Under the pieces are notes generated by a model, which was not told the origin of the DNA, did no database searches, and worked only from the letters and a program-made list of their open reading frames with translations. From DATBLE01 sp050258035 (GTDB lineage: Bacteria > Actinomycetota > Thermoleophilia > Gaiellales > Gaiellaceae): 5,526 nt of DNA. The stretch is from the NCBI GenBank assembly GCA_050258035.1, contig JBLMYA010000053.1, positions 1 to 5,526 of the forward strand, given 5' to 3'. The translations under genes were made by a program, and so were the position numbers. Positions 1-5,480 of the stretch are shown here, one piece after another. How positions within the stretch are numbered: the first letter of the stretch is position 1; every line of letters begins with the position of its first letter.

Positions 1-429
1 CGGCGAGATCCACGCGTACAGCTTGCCGCCCATCCGGTTGTGCATGTGCATGCCCATCCGACAGGTCACGCAGTACCACTCGTAGACGCCGTAGCGAGGA
101 ACGACGAAGCGAACCGTCACGCTTCGCGGCGCCTGCGGTGTGCCGGCCATGACCGCGACGTTGAGCCCGATCCCGGGGATCGCGAAGGTGTGGAGCTCGC
201 GTGTGTAGTTGCGGATTCGGACCTCGACCACCCGGCCCGGCTGGATGGCGAAGTTGAACGGCGTCGCTCGATCGCCCTTGGCCGTCGCGCGAACGTCGAT
301 CGTGATCGGGTAACCGGCCGGGTGCCCGTCGGCACGGGCGGGCAGGGCCGTGAGCACGATGGCGATCGCCAGCGCAGTGGCGAGGAGGAGCCCCTTCAGG
401 GCGGTGTGCCCACCGAGCGGGATGGCCAT
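1..429 (-). CDS. Exported cupredoxin (type-1 copper protein), C-terminus cut by window edge
   Basis: Reading the minus strand from ATG at 429-427 gives 143 codons with no stop before the window edge, so the gene continues to the left. Residues 1-33 look like a Sec signal peptide: a Lys at 12, a hydrophobic core at about 13-29 and an ARA-D cleavage site at 31-34. The mature part is a beta-rich cupredoxin-like domain. His80 lies in an LHTF motif, followed at the end by Cys123-x4-His128-x4-Met133-x-Gly135-x-Leu137. This matches the usual type-1 copper set of two His, one Cys and one Met. It is probably an electron carrier or copper-binding protein outside the cytoplasmic membrane. The loop is oddly rich in extra possible ligands (Cys120, Met125, Met127, Met129, His130). 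A strong Shine-Dalgarno sequence fixes the start. The redox partner cannot be seen. The fold assignment is fairly secure; the exact role is unknown. Confidence 0.85.
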   Translation of the reverse strand, partial: MAIPLGGHTALKGLLLATALAIAIVLTALPARADGHPAGYPITIDVRATAKGDRATPFNFAIQPGRVVEVRIRNYTRELHTFAIPGIGLNVAVMAGTPQAPRSVTVRFVVPRYGVYEWYCVTCRMGMHMHNRMGGKLYAWISP

Positions 430-434
430 GTCTG

Positions 435-441
435 CCTCCTT
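435..441 (-). promoter_or_regulatory. Ribosome binding site of the cupredoxin gene
   Basis: The minus strand reads AAGGAGG, five bases (CAGAC) before the ATG at 429. This is the only strong Shine-Dalgarno sequence at a gene start in the window, and it decides the cupredoxin start. It contrasts with the plus-strand genes, which mostly lack one. Confidence 0.75.
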
Positions 442-604
442 CTGGCACGGGCGCGCCCTGGGTGTCGCCCGCACCTGTGTGGCATGTCTCGGCGGGGAAG
501 CGGTCGAGGTGGTACCGGCTGCTGCCTCTGCCGAGGATTGGCGACCTACCCGCGCATCGTCCGCCTCGCACGGGGGCGCGCCATCGGGGATTTCACGTAC
601 CGCT

Positions 605-620
605 AGTTACAAACTGTCAC
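605..620. promoter_or_regulatory. Inverted repeat in an A/T-rich island, possible operator/promoter region
   Basis: AGTT-ACA-AACT (605-615) is a perfect 4-bp inverted repeat with a 3-nt spacer. It overlaps an imperfect repeat, GTTAC-AAACT-GTCAC (606-620). It is one of the most A/T-rich spots in the 430-884 gap and lies between divergent genes, where a repressor or activator site would be expected. The minus strand also shows GTGACA (620-615) and TACGTG (599-594) with a 15-nt spacer, a weak promoter match for the cupredoxin gene. No specific regulator can be named. Confidence 0.3.
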
Positions 621-723
621 GAAGTCCGGCGCACCCGTCCACCGCGCCCTCGCCGGAGACCCCACGACCCGACTGCGACCGCGGCCCTCCCGGAGACTGA
701 CGGCTCCGACTACGATCGACCCC

Positions 724-817
724 TTGCCGGACGCCAGCGTCAAGCCGCGCCTCGGAGATCGCCTGGGACGACTACCACGGCGCGATCGAGAGCCGCCCCT
801 CCGACCGCCGTTTCTGA
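724..817 (+). pseudogene. Possible remnant of a small broken gene
   Basis: A TACGAT hexamer (711-716) is followed after 7 nt by TTG at 724, whose frame reads MPDASVKPR with gene-like codons and then deteriorates. From about 752 another frame becomes gene-like (EIAWDDYHGAIES, with G/C at nearly every third position) and ends in TGA at 815-817. Joining the two takes a one-base shift near 751 and would give a peptide of about 31 residues. This could be the decayed end of an older gene, a small gene with a frameshift, or chance in GC-rich DNA. No family is recognised. Confidence 0.2.
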
Positions 818-832
818 GTGCGTCCGAGGCGA

Positions 833-868
833 GCGCCGGGTCGATCCCGGGGCGAGCGAGCCCGGCGC
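833..868. repeat. GC-rich hairpin just before the winged-helix gene
   Basis: GCGCCGGG (833-840) and CCCGGCGC (861-868) are perfect 8-bp inverted arms around a 20-nt loop. The right arm is also the first part of a 12-bp perfect palindrome, CCCGGCGCCGGG (861-872), so two alternative pairings are possible. The structure ends about 16 nt before the GTG start at 885 and abuts the weak GGGAG ribosome site at 870-874. It could reduce ribosome access, or end a transcript coming from the left. There is no T-tract. Confidence 0.35.
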
Positions 869-884
869 CGGGAGCGTCATCGGA

Positions 885-2108
885 GTGAGGGTCTCTGCCG
901 AGGCTGCACGTCGCTTCTTCGTCGCGCGCCACATGCTCGCACCGGCGCGCGCGCTCGAGGGAGGGCCGGACGCCGTGCTCGAGGTCGTCCGCCGACTCGG
1001 CTCGATCCAGTTCGACCCGATCGCGGTTGCCGGCCGCAGCCACGACCTCGTCCTGCATGCCCGCGTGGCCGGCTACGACCCTGTGTGGTGCGACCTCCTC
1101 TACGAGCGCCGCGAGATCTTCGAGGCGTACAACAAGGGCCTCTCGTTCATCCGGGTCGGCGAGCTCCCGTGGTTCCGCGGGAGGCTGAGTCGGCACTGGG
1201 CAGATGTCCTCGACGAGAACGCGGACGTCGCCGACCGGGTGCTGGAGCGGATCCGCAGCGAGGGCCCGCTCTCGGTGCACGACTTCGAGCGCACGCAGGG
1301 ACCCGTGATCGACTGGTTCGGGATGCCGACCAACACGGTGCGTGCCGTGCTCGAGGCGTACGCGCTGACCGGCGTGCTCGGCCTGGATCGCCGTGACGGC
1401 AACCGGCGGTACTACGACCTCCTCGAGCGGCTCCTGCAGGCCGACCTTCTGGGGCGTGAGGTCCCGCTCGTGGACCAGTTCCGCCACAGGCTGCTTTCGC
1501 GCTACCGCGCCCACGGCCTCCTCGGCGTCGGAGGAGGCGGAAGTGGCATCTTCAGCGGCCTCGGTCCGGCCAAGCCCGATCCGAGGTTTCCCGGGTACCC
1601 GGGGAGGACGGCGCTGCGTGAGGAGCTGATCGCCGACGGCGAGCTCGTGCCGGTGGAGGTCGAGGGCGTCCGTGGAACGCGGTTCGTGCTCGCGGAAGAG
1701 GTCCGCCTGCTGGATGACCCCCCGGAGCCGCCGCCCACCGTCGCGTTCCTGCCGCCGTTCGATCCAGTCGTCTGGGACCGTCCTCTGCTCGGCTCCCTCT
1801 TCGACTTCGAGTACGTATGGGAGCTCTTCGTCCCGCCCGCCAAGCGCCAGTGGGGCTGGTACGTGCTGCCGATGCTCTTCGGCGACCGCCTCGTCGGCCG
1901 GATCGAGCCTCGCATCGACCGGGAAGGCGGCGGCGTGGAGATCCTCGACCTGTGGTGGGAGGACGGCTTCGCGCCGCGCCGCGCGGAGGGCTTCGTGGAC
2001 GCGATGCGCGAGGCGCTCCGCGCCTACCTGCGCTTCGGGGGCGCGAAGCGCATCGAGTGGGCACCGCACCTCGCTACCGAGAAGCGCTTGTTCGGCACGC
2101 GCCCCTAG
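885..2108 (+). CDS. Winged-helix DNA-glycosylase-like protein, YcaQ/AlkX family (HTH_42)
   Basis: The 407-aa product (E. coli YcaQ is about 410 aa) resembles the HTH_42 family, whose studied members (YcaQ/AlkX, AlkZ) are DNA glycosylases acting on bulky N7-alkylated bases and interstrand crosslinks. Visible family features are the LGSIQFDPIAV segment (39-49), whose Gln42-Phe43-Asp44 fits the QxD catalytic motif of the YcaQ branch; a winged-helix-like region at about 115-190; and the conserved C-terminal block with PPFDPVVWDR (290-299) and PPAKRQWGWYVLP (317-329). The family's WSHxAS-like segment is replaced by AYNKGLSF (81-88), so substrate preference may differ. I chose GTG at 885 because similarity begins right there and GGGAG lies 10 nt upstream; the open frame back to 462 looks non-coding. 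The protein is probably cytoplasmic and acts alone in base-excision repair. Family assignment is firm; glycosylase activity is inferred. Confidence 0.88.
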   Translation: MRVSAEAARRFFVARHMLAPARALEGGPDAVLEVVRRLGSIQFDPIAVAGRSHDLVLHARVAGYDPVWCDLLYERREIFEAYNKGLSFIRVGELPWFRGRLSRHWADVLDENADVADRVLERIRSEGPLSVHDFERTQGPVIDWFGMPTNTVRAVLEAYALTGVLGLDRRDGNRRYYDLLERLLQADLLGREVPLVDQFRHRLLSRYRAHGLLGVGGGGSGIFSGLGPAKPDPRFPGYPGRTALREELIADGELVPVEVEGVRGTRFVLAEEVRLLDDPPEPPPTVAFLPPFDPVVWDRPLLGSLFDFEYVWELFVPPAKRQWGWYVLPMLFGDRLVGRIEPRIDREGGGVEILDLWWEDGFAPRRAEGFVDAMREALRAYLRFGGAKRIEWAPHLATEKRLFGTRP

Positions 2109-2179
2109 TGTCCGCTCACCGGTCGCCGTGCGCGCCCATCCGTGGACGTGTCTGCGTTCGGGGCGTGCCTGCCGCGACC

Positions 2180-2209
2180 TTGCTACCGAGCGGGGCGGGG
2201 CCGTAGAGT
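2180..2209 (+). promoter_or_regulatory. Putative promoter with leaderless geometry before the small cupin
   Basis: TTGCTA (2180-2185) resembles a -35 box and TAGAGT (2204-2209) fits the actinobacterial -10 consensus TAnnnT, with an 18-nt spacer. Transcription would be expected to begin about 7 nt after the hexamer, exactly at the ATG at 2216. The same hexamer-to-start geometry recurs before the genes at 4432 and 4922. This is the best-supported promoter in the window, though no transcription data are available. Confidence 0.5.
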
Positions 2210-2215
2210 CGGCCG

Positions 2216-2248
2216 ATGAGCCGGTCGCCGTCTCCACCCGATCGATGA
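2216..2248 (+). CDS. 10-codon leader ORF overlapping the cupin start
   Basis: ATG at 2216, six bases after the TAGAGT hexamer, opens a frame encoding MSRSPSPPDR and stops at TGA 2246-2248. That stop overlaps the cupin start codon in an ATGA arrangement. The cupin ATG has no Shine-Dalgarno sequence, so ribosomes loading on a leaderless mRNA at 2216 could translate this short ORF and re-initiate on the cupin. It may instead be a chance ORF, or the sign of a single-base error hiding a longer cupin N-terminus. The peptide resembles no known family. Confidence 0.3.
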   Translation: MSRSPSPPDR

Positions 2249-2610
2249 GCGCGTTCGAGGATCTCCACGCGATCGCGCCGCAGCTACTCGCCGACGGCTA
2301 CCTGGCACGCGCCGTGCACGGCGAGCGACTGACACTGGCCGTCGTCGAGATCGAGCCCGGCGCGGAGCTCCCCGAGCACCATCACGACAACGAGCAGTTC
2401 GGCATCGTGCTCGAAGGCTCCGTTCTGTTCCGCGTCGGAACCGAGACGAAAACCGTGGAGAGGGGCGGGATCTGGCGCATACCTTCGAACACGCCCCACT
2501 CGGCCGTCGGCGGAGAAGAGGGTGCGACTGTCATCGACGTCTTCTCGCCTCCGCGAGAGGACTGGGCGGCGCACGACGAGCTGCAAGCCCGCGCGACTCG
2601 CTGGCCCTGA
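2245..2610 (+). CDS. Small single-domain cupin, KdgF-like
   Basis: This 121-aa protein is one conserved beta-barrel (cupin_2 type). Motif 1 is Gly39-x5-His45-x-His47-x3-Gln51-x6-Gly58; motif 2 is Pro80-SNTP-His85. The likely metal ligands are therefore His45, His47, Gln51 and His85. Gln instead of the classic Glu is usual in the KdgF-like group, whose founding member helps open unsaturated uronates in pectin and alginate breakdown. No uronate or polysaccharide gene is nearby, so that substrate should not be assumed. ATG at 2245 is the only plausible in-frame start near the domain; the open frame further upstream is antisense-like sequence inside the previous gene. The protein has no signal peptide and is probably cytoplasmic. 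The next gene follows after 65 bp and might be co-transcribed. Fold is secure; reaction unknown. Confidence 0.85.
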   Translation: MSAFEDLHAIAPQLLADGYLARAVHGERLTLAVVEIEPGAELPEHHHDNEQFGIVLEGSVLFRVGTETKTVERGGIWRIPSNTPHSAVGGEEGATVIDVFSPPREDWAAHDELQARATRWP

Positions 2611-2675
2611 CTCGCGCGCGCACGTGGTATGACGTCCTCCAGCTCGTGCTCGCGTCACCTCACCGGTCTCCTTGA

Positions 2676-4352
2676 ATGGTGACCTCGGACGAAATCGGTC
2701 GGGTCGCGGTGTTCGCGGAGCTCGAGCCGGCGGACCGCGAGCGGCTCAGCCGCGTCGCTGCCGACATCAGCCTCGGCGCCGGGGAGTACGCCGTTCACGA
2801 AGGAGACCAGCCGGCGCTCCTCGGGCTGCTCGAAGGTCGGATCGAGGCGGTCAGGCTCGTCGACGGCGTGGAGCGGGTGATCGGCGAGCGGCGGCCGGGT
2901 GACGTCTGCGGGGAGGTCTCGATCACGCTCGGCACACCGCATCCCGCCGGGTTCCGGGCTGCTGAGCCGTCACGCGTCTTCCGGATCGAGCCCCACGACT
3001 ACTACACCGTCGCCGCCGTCGCCCCGGAGGTCGCGAAGCAGGTCGGCCTCCTGGCGAGCAACCGACTCGCCGGGCCACGCGGCCTTCAGAGCATCGTCTC
3101 CGAGTCGACTCCCGACCGGGCGATCGTGCTCGGCCACCGCTGGGACGCCGCCTGCGCCGAGCTGCGGCGCTTCCTCGACCGCAACCAGGTGCGGTACAGG
3201 TGGCTCCAGCCCGACGTGCCGGAAGACGCGGAGCAGTGGTCGGGCGCATTGCCGGCCGAGGGCGACTACCCGGCGCTTCGCGTCGTGAACGGGAAGACGG
3301 TCATTCGCCCGCAACTGCGGCGCGTGGCCGAACTGCTCGGGATCGCGACCGAGCCCGCCGCCGCGGTGTACGACACGGTGATCGTCGGCGCCGGGCCCGC
3401 GGGCCTGGCGGCGGCCGTGTACGGCGCCTCTGAAGGCCTGCAGACGATCGTCGTCGAGCGCGAGGCGCCCGGCGGTCAGGCGGGCACGTCCTCGCGGATC
3501 GAGAACTACCTCGGCTTCCCGTCGGGCGTGTCGGGCGACGAGCTCGCGAGCCGGGCGCTCCAGCAGGCTCGCCGGCTCGGCGCCGAGATCCTCGTCACTC
3601 GATCGATCACGCGCATCGACGCGGCGACGCGACACGTGCACCTCGACGGCGGCGACGTCCTGCGGACGCGGACGATCATCCTCGCCTGCGGGGTCTCGTG
3701 GAGGCACCTCGACATCGACGGTTTCGAGAGGCTCGCCGGCAAGGGGATCTCCTACGGGGCGGCACGCAGCGAAGCGACGAGCGCCCACGGCCTGGACATC
3801 CACATCATCGGCGCCGGCAACTCGGCCGGCCAGGCGGCGATGTTCTTCTCCGCCCACGCGCGGACAGTCACGATCCTGCACCGGGGCGACACGCTCGAGA
3901 AGAGCATGTCGCGCTACCTCGTCGACCAGCTCGCGACCCGGGCGAACATCCGCGTGCTCTATCGCACGGAGGTCGCCGCCGCCCACGGCGACGCCTCGCT
4001 CGAGGCGATCGACGTCGTGGACAACGCGACCGGCGAGACGACCCGGCTCGACTCGGGTGGCCTTTTCATCTTCATCGGCGCGGACGCCGAGACCGCGTGG
4101 CTCCCACCCGAGATCGCGCTCGACCCCAAGGGCTACGTGCTCACGGGCTCCGACATTCGCGCCGCGGGACGCTGGGACCTCGACCGCGACCCGTACCTGC
4201 TCGAGACGAGCGTGCCCGGCATCTTCGCCTGCGGCGACGTCCGCTTCAGCCCGGTGAAGCGCGTGGCGGCGGCCGTCGGCGAAGGCAGCATGGCGATCGC
4301 CTTCGTCCACCAGTACCTGCGGGACTCCGAATCCGACTCCGAGCCCGCGTAG
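2676..4352 (+). CDS. Three-domain flavoprotein: cNMP-binding domain, thioredoxin fold, thioredoxin-reductase-like module without CxxC
   Basis: This 558-aa protein has three parts. Residues 1-125 form a CRP-like cyclic-nucleotide-binding domain; the phosphate-cassette region keeps Gly79-Glu80 but has His89 where CRP-type domains carry Arg (GTPHPAG), so classical cAMP binding is doubtful. Residues about 145-225 resemble a thioredoxin/glutaredoxin fold with a lone Cys160 and no CxxC. Residues about 232-550 are a thioredoxin-reductase-like module: FAD motif GAGPAG (238-243), GGQAG (266-270), nucleotide motif GAGNSAGQ (379-386), HRGD (402-405) and the FAD-site GIFACGD (515-521). Where bacterial thioredoxin reductase has the CATC pair, it has GAAR (361-364), so it cannot run the usual dithiol relay. 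It probably uses FAD and NAD(P)H for another acceptor. Similar fused proteins are known from databases as 'cyclic nucleotide-binding FAD-dependent oxidoreductases'. ATG 2676 is preferred although no Shine-Dalgarno is visible; GTG 2679 is an alternative. Confidence 0.9.
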   Translation: MVTSDEIGRVAVFAELEPADRERLSRVAADISLGAGEYAVHEGDQPALLGLLEGRIEAVRLVDGVERVIGERRPGDVCGEVSITLGTPHPAGFRAAEPSRVFRIEPHDYYTVAAVAPEVAKQVGLLASNRLAGPRGLQSIVSESTPDRAIVLGHRWDAACAELRRFLDRNQVRYRWLQPDVPEDAEQWSGALPAEGDYPALRVVNGKTVIRPQLRRVAELLGIATEPAAAVYDTVIVGAGPAGLAAAVYGASEGLQTIVVEREAPGGQAGTSSRIENYLGFPSGVSGDELASRALQQARRLGAEILVTRSITRIDAATRHVHLDGGDVLRTRTIILACGVSWRHLDIDGFERLAGKGISYGAARSEATSAHGLDIHIIGAGNSAGQAAMFFSAHARTVTILHRGDTLEKSMSRYLVDQLATRANIRVLYRTEVAAAHGDASLEAIDVVDNATGETTRLDSGGLFIFIGADAETAWLPPEIALDPKGYVLTGSDIRAAGRWDLDRDPYLLETSVPGIFACGDVRFSPVKRVAAAVGEGSMAIAFVHQYLRDSESDSEPA

Positions 4353-4407
4353 AGCGCCCCCCAGCGCGCCGCGTCGCGGGCGACGAGGAGACTCGGCGGG
4401 GCGCTCT
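4351..4407 (+). terminator. Nested hairpin after the flavoprotein gene, possible terminator
   Basis: AGAGCGCCCC (4351-4360) and GGGGCGCTCT (4398-4407) are perfect 10-bp inverted arms, the left one overlapping the TAG stop at 4350-4352. The 37-nt loop holds a second perfect hairpin, CGTCGC-GG-GCGACG (4372-4385). No T-run follows, which is common for GC-rich actinobacterial terminators but weakens the call. It separates the flavoprotein gene from the SRPBCC gene. Confidence 0.4.
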
Positions 4408-4415
4408 GGAGCGCC
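4400..4415. repeat. 7-bp inverted repeat upstream of the SRPBCC gene, possible operator
   Basis: GGCGCTC-TG-GAGCGCC is a perfect 7-bp inverted repeat with a 2-nt centre, ending 4 bp before the -10-like hexamer at 4420. On DNA it could be an operator in the -35/spacer region. In RNA it competes with the larger hairpin, because its left arm is also the right arm of the 4351-4407 stem. Confidence 0.35.
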
Positions 4416-4419
4416 ATGG

Positions 4420-4425
4420 GATGAT
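4420..4425 (+). promoter_or_regulatory. -10-like hexamer with leaderless spacing before the SRPBCC gene
   Basis: GATGAT sits 6 nt before the GTG start at 4432. It matches the A at position 2 and T at position 6 of TAnnnT but not the first T. The spacing is the same as for the hexamers at 2204 and 4910. There is no Shine-Dalgarno and no clear -35. Confidence 0.3.
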
Positions 4426-4431
4426 CCGGTC

Positions 4432-4890
4432 GTGCGATCGACGCGTGTAAGTCGCCATGTGAGAGCGCCGCGTGACAGGGTGTACGCAGCGCTCGTCGAC
4501 GCGGTCGCGATCGCGCAGTGGAAGGTGCCGGAGGGCATGATCTGCCGCATCCACGAGTTCGATGGCCGTGAGGGCGGCGCGTTCAGGATCTCCCTGACCT
4601 ACGAGGCGCCCACCGACGCCGGCAAGACCACCGCGGATACCGACAGCTATCGGGGCCGCTTCGTGGAGCTCGTCCCCAACGAGCGAATCGTCGAGGTGGA
4701 CGAGTTCGAGACGGCAGATCCCGCACTGCGCGGCGAGATGAAGATCACGATCACACTCGCCGATGTCGACGGCGGCACCGAGGTCATCGGCGTGCACGAG
4801 GGGTTGCCGCCTGGGGTGTCGATCCCCGACAACGAGGTGGGCTGGCAATCGTCCCTCGCGCGGTTGGCTGCACTCGTGGAAGAGAAGTAG
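4432..4890 (+). CDS. SRPBCC-superfamily protein, AHSA1 (Hsp90 ATPase activator homolog) domain
   Basis: This 152-aa protein is essentially a single START-like/SRPBCC ligand-binding domain of the AHSA1 type (COG3832-like). Characteristic features are the N-terminal strand and helix TRVSRHVRAPRDRVYAAL (4-21), the VDAVAIAQWKVPEGM segment (22-36), HEFDGREGGAFRISL (41-55) and the long C-terminal helix starting at GWQSSLARLAALV (137-149). Bacterial members are mostly uncharacterised small-molecule-binding or toxin-antitoxin-unrelated stress proteins; the Hsp90 name comes from the eukaryotic homolog and should not be taken as function here. The start at GTG 4432 fits where the family's first strand normally begins and lies 6 nt after a -10-like hexamer. 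There is no signal peptide or membrane segment. The following cupin gene starts 31 bp downstream and may have its own promoter. The ligand is unknown. Confidence 0.87.
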   Translation: MRSTRVSRHVRAPRDRVYAALVDAVAIAQWKVPEGMICRIHEFDGREGGAFRISLTYEAPTDAGKTTADTDSYRGRFVELVPNERIVEVDEFETADPALRGEMKITITLADVDGGTEVIGVHEGLPPGVSIPDNEVGWQSSLARLAALVEEK

Positions 4891-4909
4891 AAGCCGGATT
4901 CCGCCGCGG

Positions 4910-4915
4910 TAGGGT
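4910..4915 (+). promoter_or_regulatory. TAnnnT -10 hexamer with leaderless spacing before the larger cupin
   Basis: TAGGGT is followed by 6 nt (TGTGAC) and then the GTG start at 4922. No Shine-Dalgarno is present in the 31-bp gap, so a leaderless mRNA starting at or next to the GTG is plausible. No good -35 box is seen. Confidence 0.45.
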
Positions 4916-4921
4916 TGTGAC

Positions 4922-5479
4922 GTGCACGAGGCGCGGCTCGAGGACTTCGGCTCAGGTCTCGCACCAGCCAGTGACGGCTGGTTCGTCGTCAACGTGCGAG
5001 ACGCCCAGTGGCTGACCTCGGAGAACGGCGAGAAGCAGCCGTCCGGATCGGAATGCCCCTTCGAGAGTCGGGACTTCTGGTTTCGGCAGTTCGGCATCAG
5101 GCTCCACGTACTCCCGCCCGGCCAGCCGAACGGCCTGTACCACTCCGAGTCGGCGCAGGAGGACTTCCTCGTGCTGTCCGGGGAGTGCGTGCTGCTCGTC
5201 GAGGGTGAGGAGCGGCGCCTGCGGCAGTGGGACTTCTTCCACAGCCCCGCCGGCACCGAGCACATCTTCGTGGGAGCCGGCGACGAGCCGTGCGTGATCC
5301 TCATGGCCGGTGCGCGGTCGGAGAACGAGGAGATCCGCTATCCGGTGTCGGAGCTCGCCGCTCGCCACAACGCGAGCGTGCACGAGGAGACCTCAGATCC
5401 CGACCAGGCGTACGTCGGGCGGTTCGAGCCGTCGCGGCGCGAGCGGCCCACGTACTGGGATCGCCTCCCCTGGGCCTGA
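4922..5479 (+). CDS. Cupin-domain protein with HxE metal-site variant
   Basis: This 185-aa protein has a conserved cupin_2 barrel at about residues 55-130, with N- and C-terminal extensions. Motif 1 is Gly67-x6-His74-x-Glu76-x3-Glu80, in which the second His of the classic HxH is replaced by Glu. Motif 2 is Pro109-x-Gly111-x2-His114. The likely metal site is thus His74, Glu76, Glu80 and His114. Residues 10-30 (WFVVNVRDAQW) and the Trp/Pro-rich C-terminus (TYWDRLPW, 177-184) resemble the uncharacterised COG3837-like cupin group. It has no signal peptide and is probably cytoplasmic. GTG 4922 is chosen for its position 6 nt after TAGGGT. The stop at 5477-5479 lies one base from the predicted stop of a convergent gene. 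Enzyme or sensor function cannot be decided from sequence. Confidence 0.87.
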   Translation: MHEARLEDFGSGLAPASDGWFVVNVRDAQWLTSENGEKQPSGSECPFESRDFWFRQFGIRLHVLPPGQPNGLYHSESAQEDFLVLSGECVLLVEGEERRLRQWDFFHSPAGTEHIFVGAGDEPCVILMAGARSENEEIRYPVSELAARHNASVHEETSDPDQAYVGRFEPSRRERPTYWDRLPWA

Positions 5480-5480
5480 C

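Larger units (their letters stand above)
430..884. other. 455-bp stretch between divergent genes, no convincing intact gene
   Basis: This stretch separates the minus-strand cupredoxin from the plus-strand winged-helix gene, so it should contain both promoters. Frame 3 is open on the plus strand from 462 into the winged-helix gene, but the translation before 885 is rich in Arg, Pro and Thr and has no family resemblance, so I read it as non-coding. The open minus-strand frame here is the antisense shadow of the downstream gene. Items worth noting inside are the A/T-rich inverted repeat at 605-620, a TACGAT hexamer at 711-716 followed by a possible gene fragment, and a hairpin at 833-868. No tRNA-like or other RNA gene was recognised. 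Confidence 0.5.

Noticed and set aside
40..606. 188-aa open frame on the plus strand
   Set aside because: It lies opposite the cupredoxin, which has a signal peptide, copper ligands and a strong ribosome site; this frame has only low-complexity Arg/Gly-rich sequence.
462..884. N-terminal extension of the winged-helix gene
   Set aside because: The extra 141 residues are Arg/Pro/Thr-rich and do not look like protein; family similarity begins at about 885.
2119..2231. 11-bp direct repeat CCGGTCGCCGT at 2119-2129 and 2221-2231
   Set aside because: A short GC-rich word repeated about 100 bp apart is easily chance here; no further copies or symmetry support a function.
603..2237. 544-aa open frame on the minus strand
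   Set aside because: It is the antisense shadow of the winged-helix gene; the composition is Arg/Glu/Val/His-rich without domains, while the plus-strand frame shows clear family motifs.
2607..2633. CTGACT / TATGAC as a promoter for the flavoprotein gene
   Set aside because: The spacer is only 15 nt and both boxes are weak matches; co-transcription with the upstream cupin is at least as likely.
2970..4550. 526-aa open frame on the minus strand
   Set aside because: It lies opposite the flavoprotein and has no recognisable motifs; long antisense open frames are expected in GC-rich DNA.
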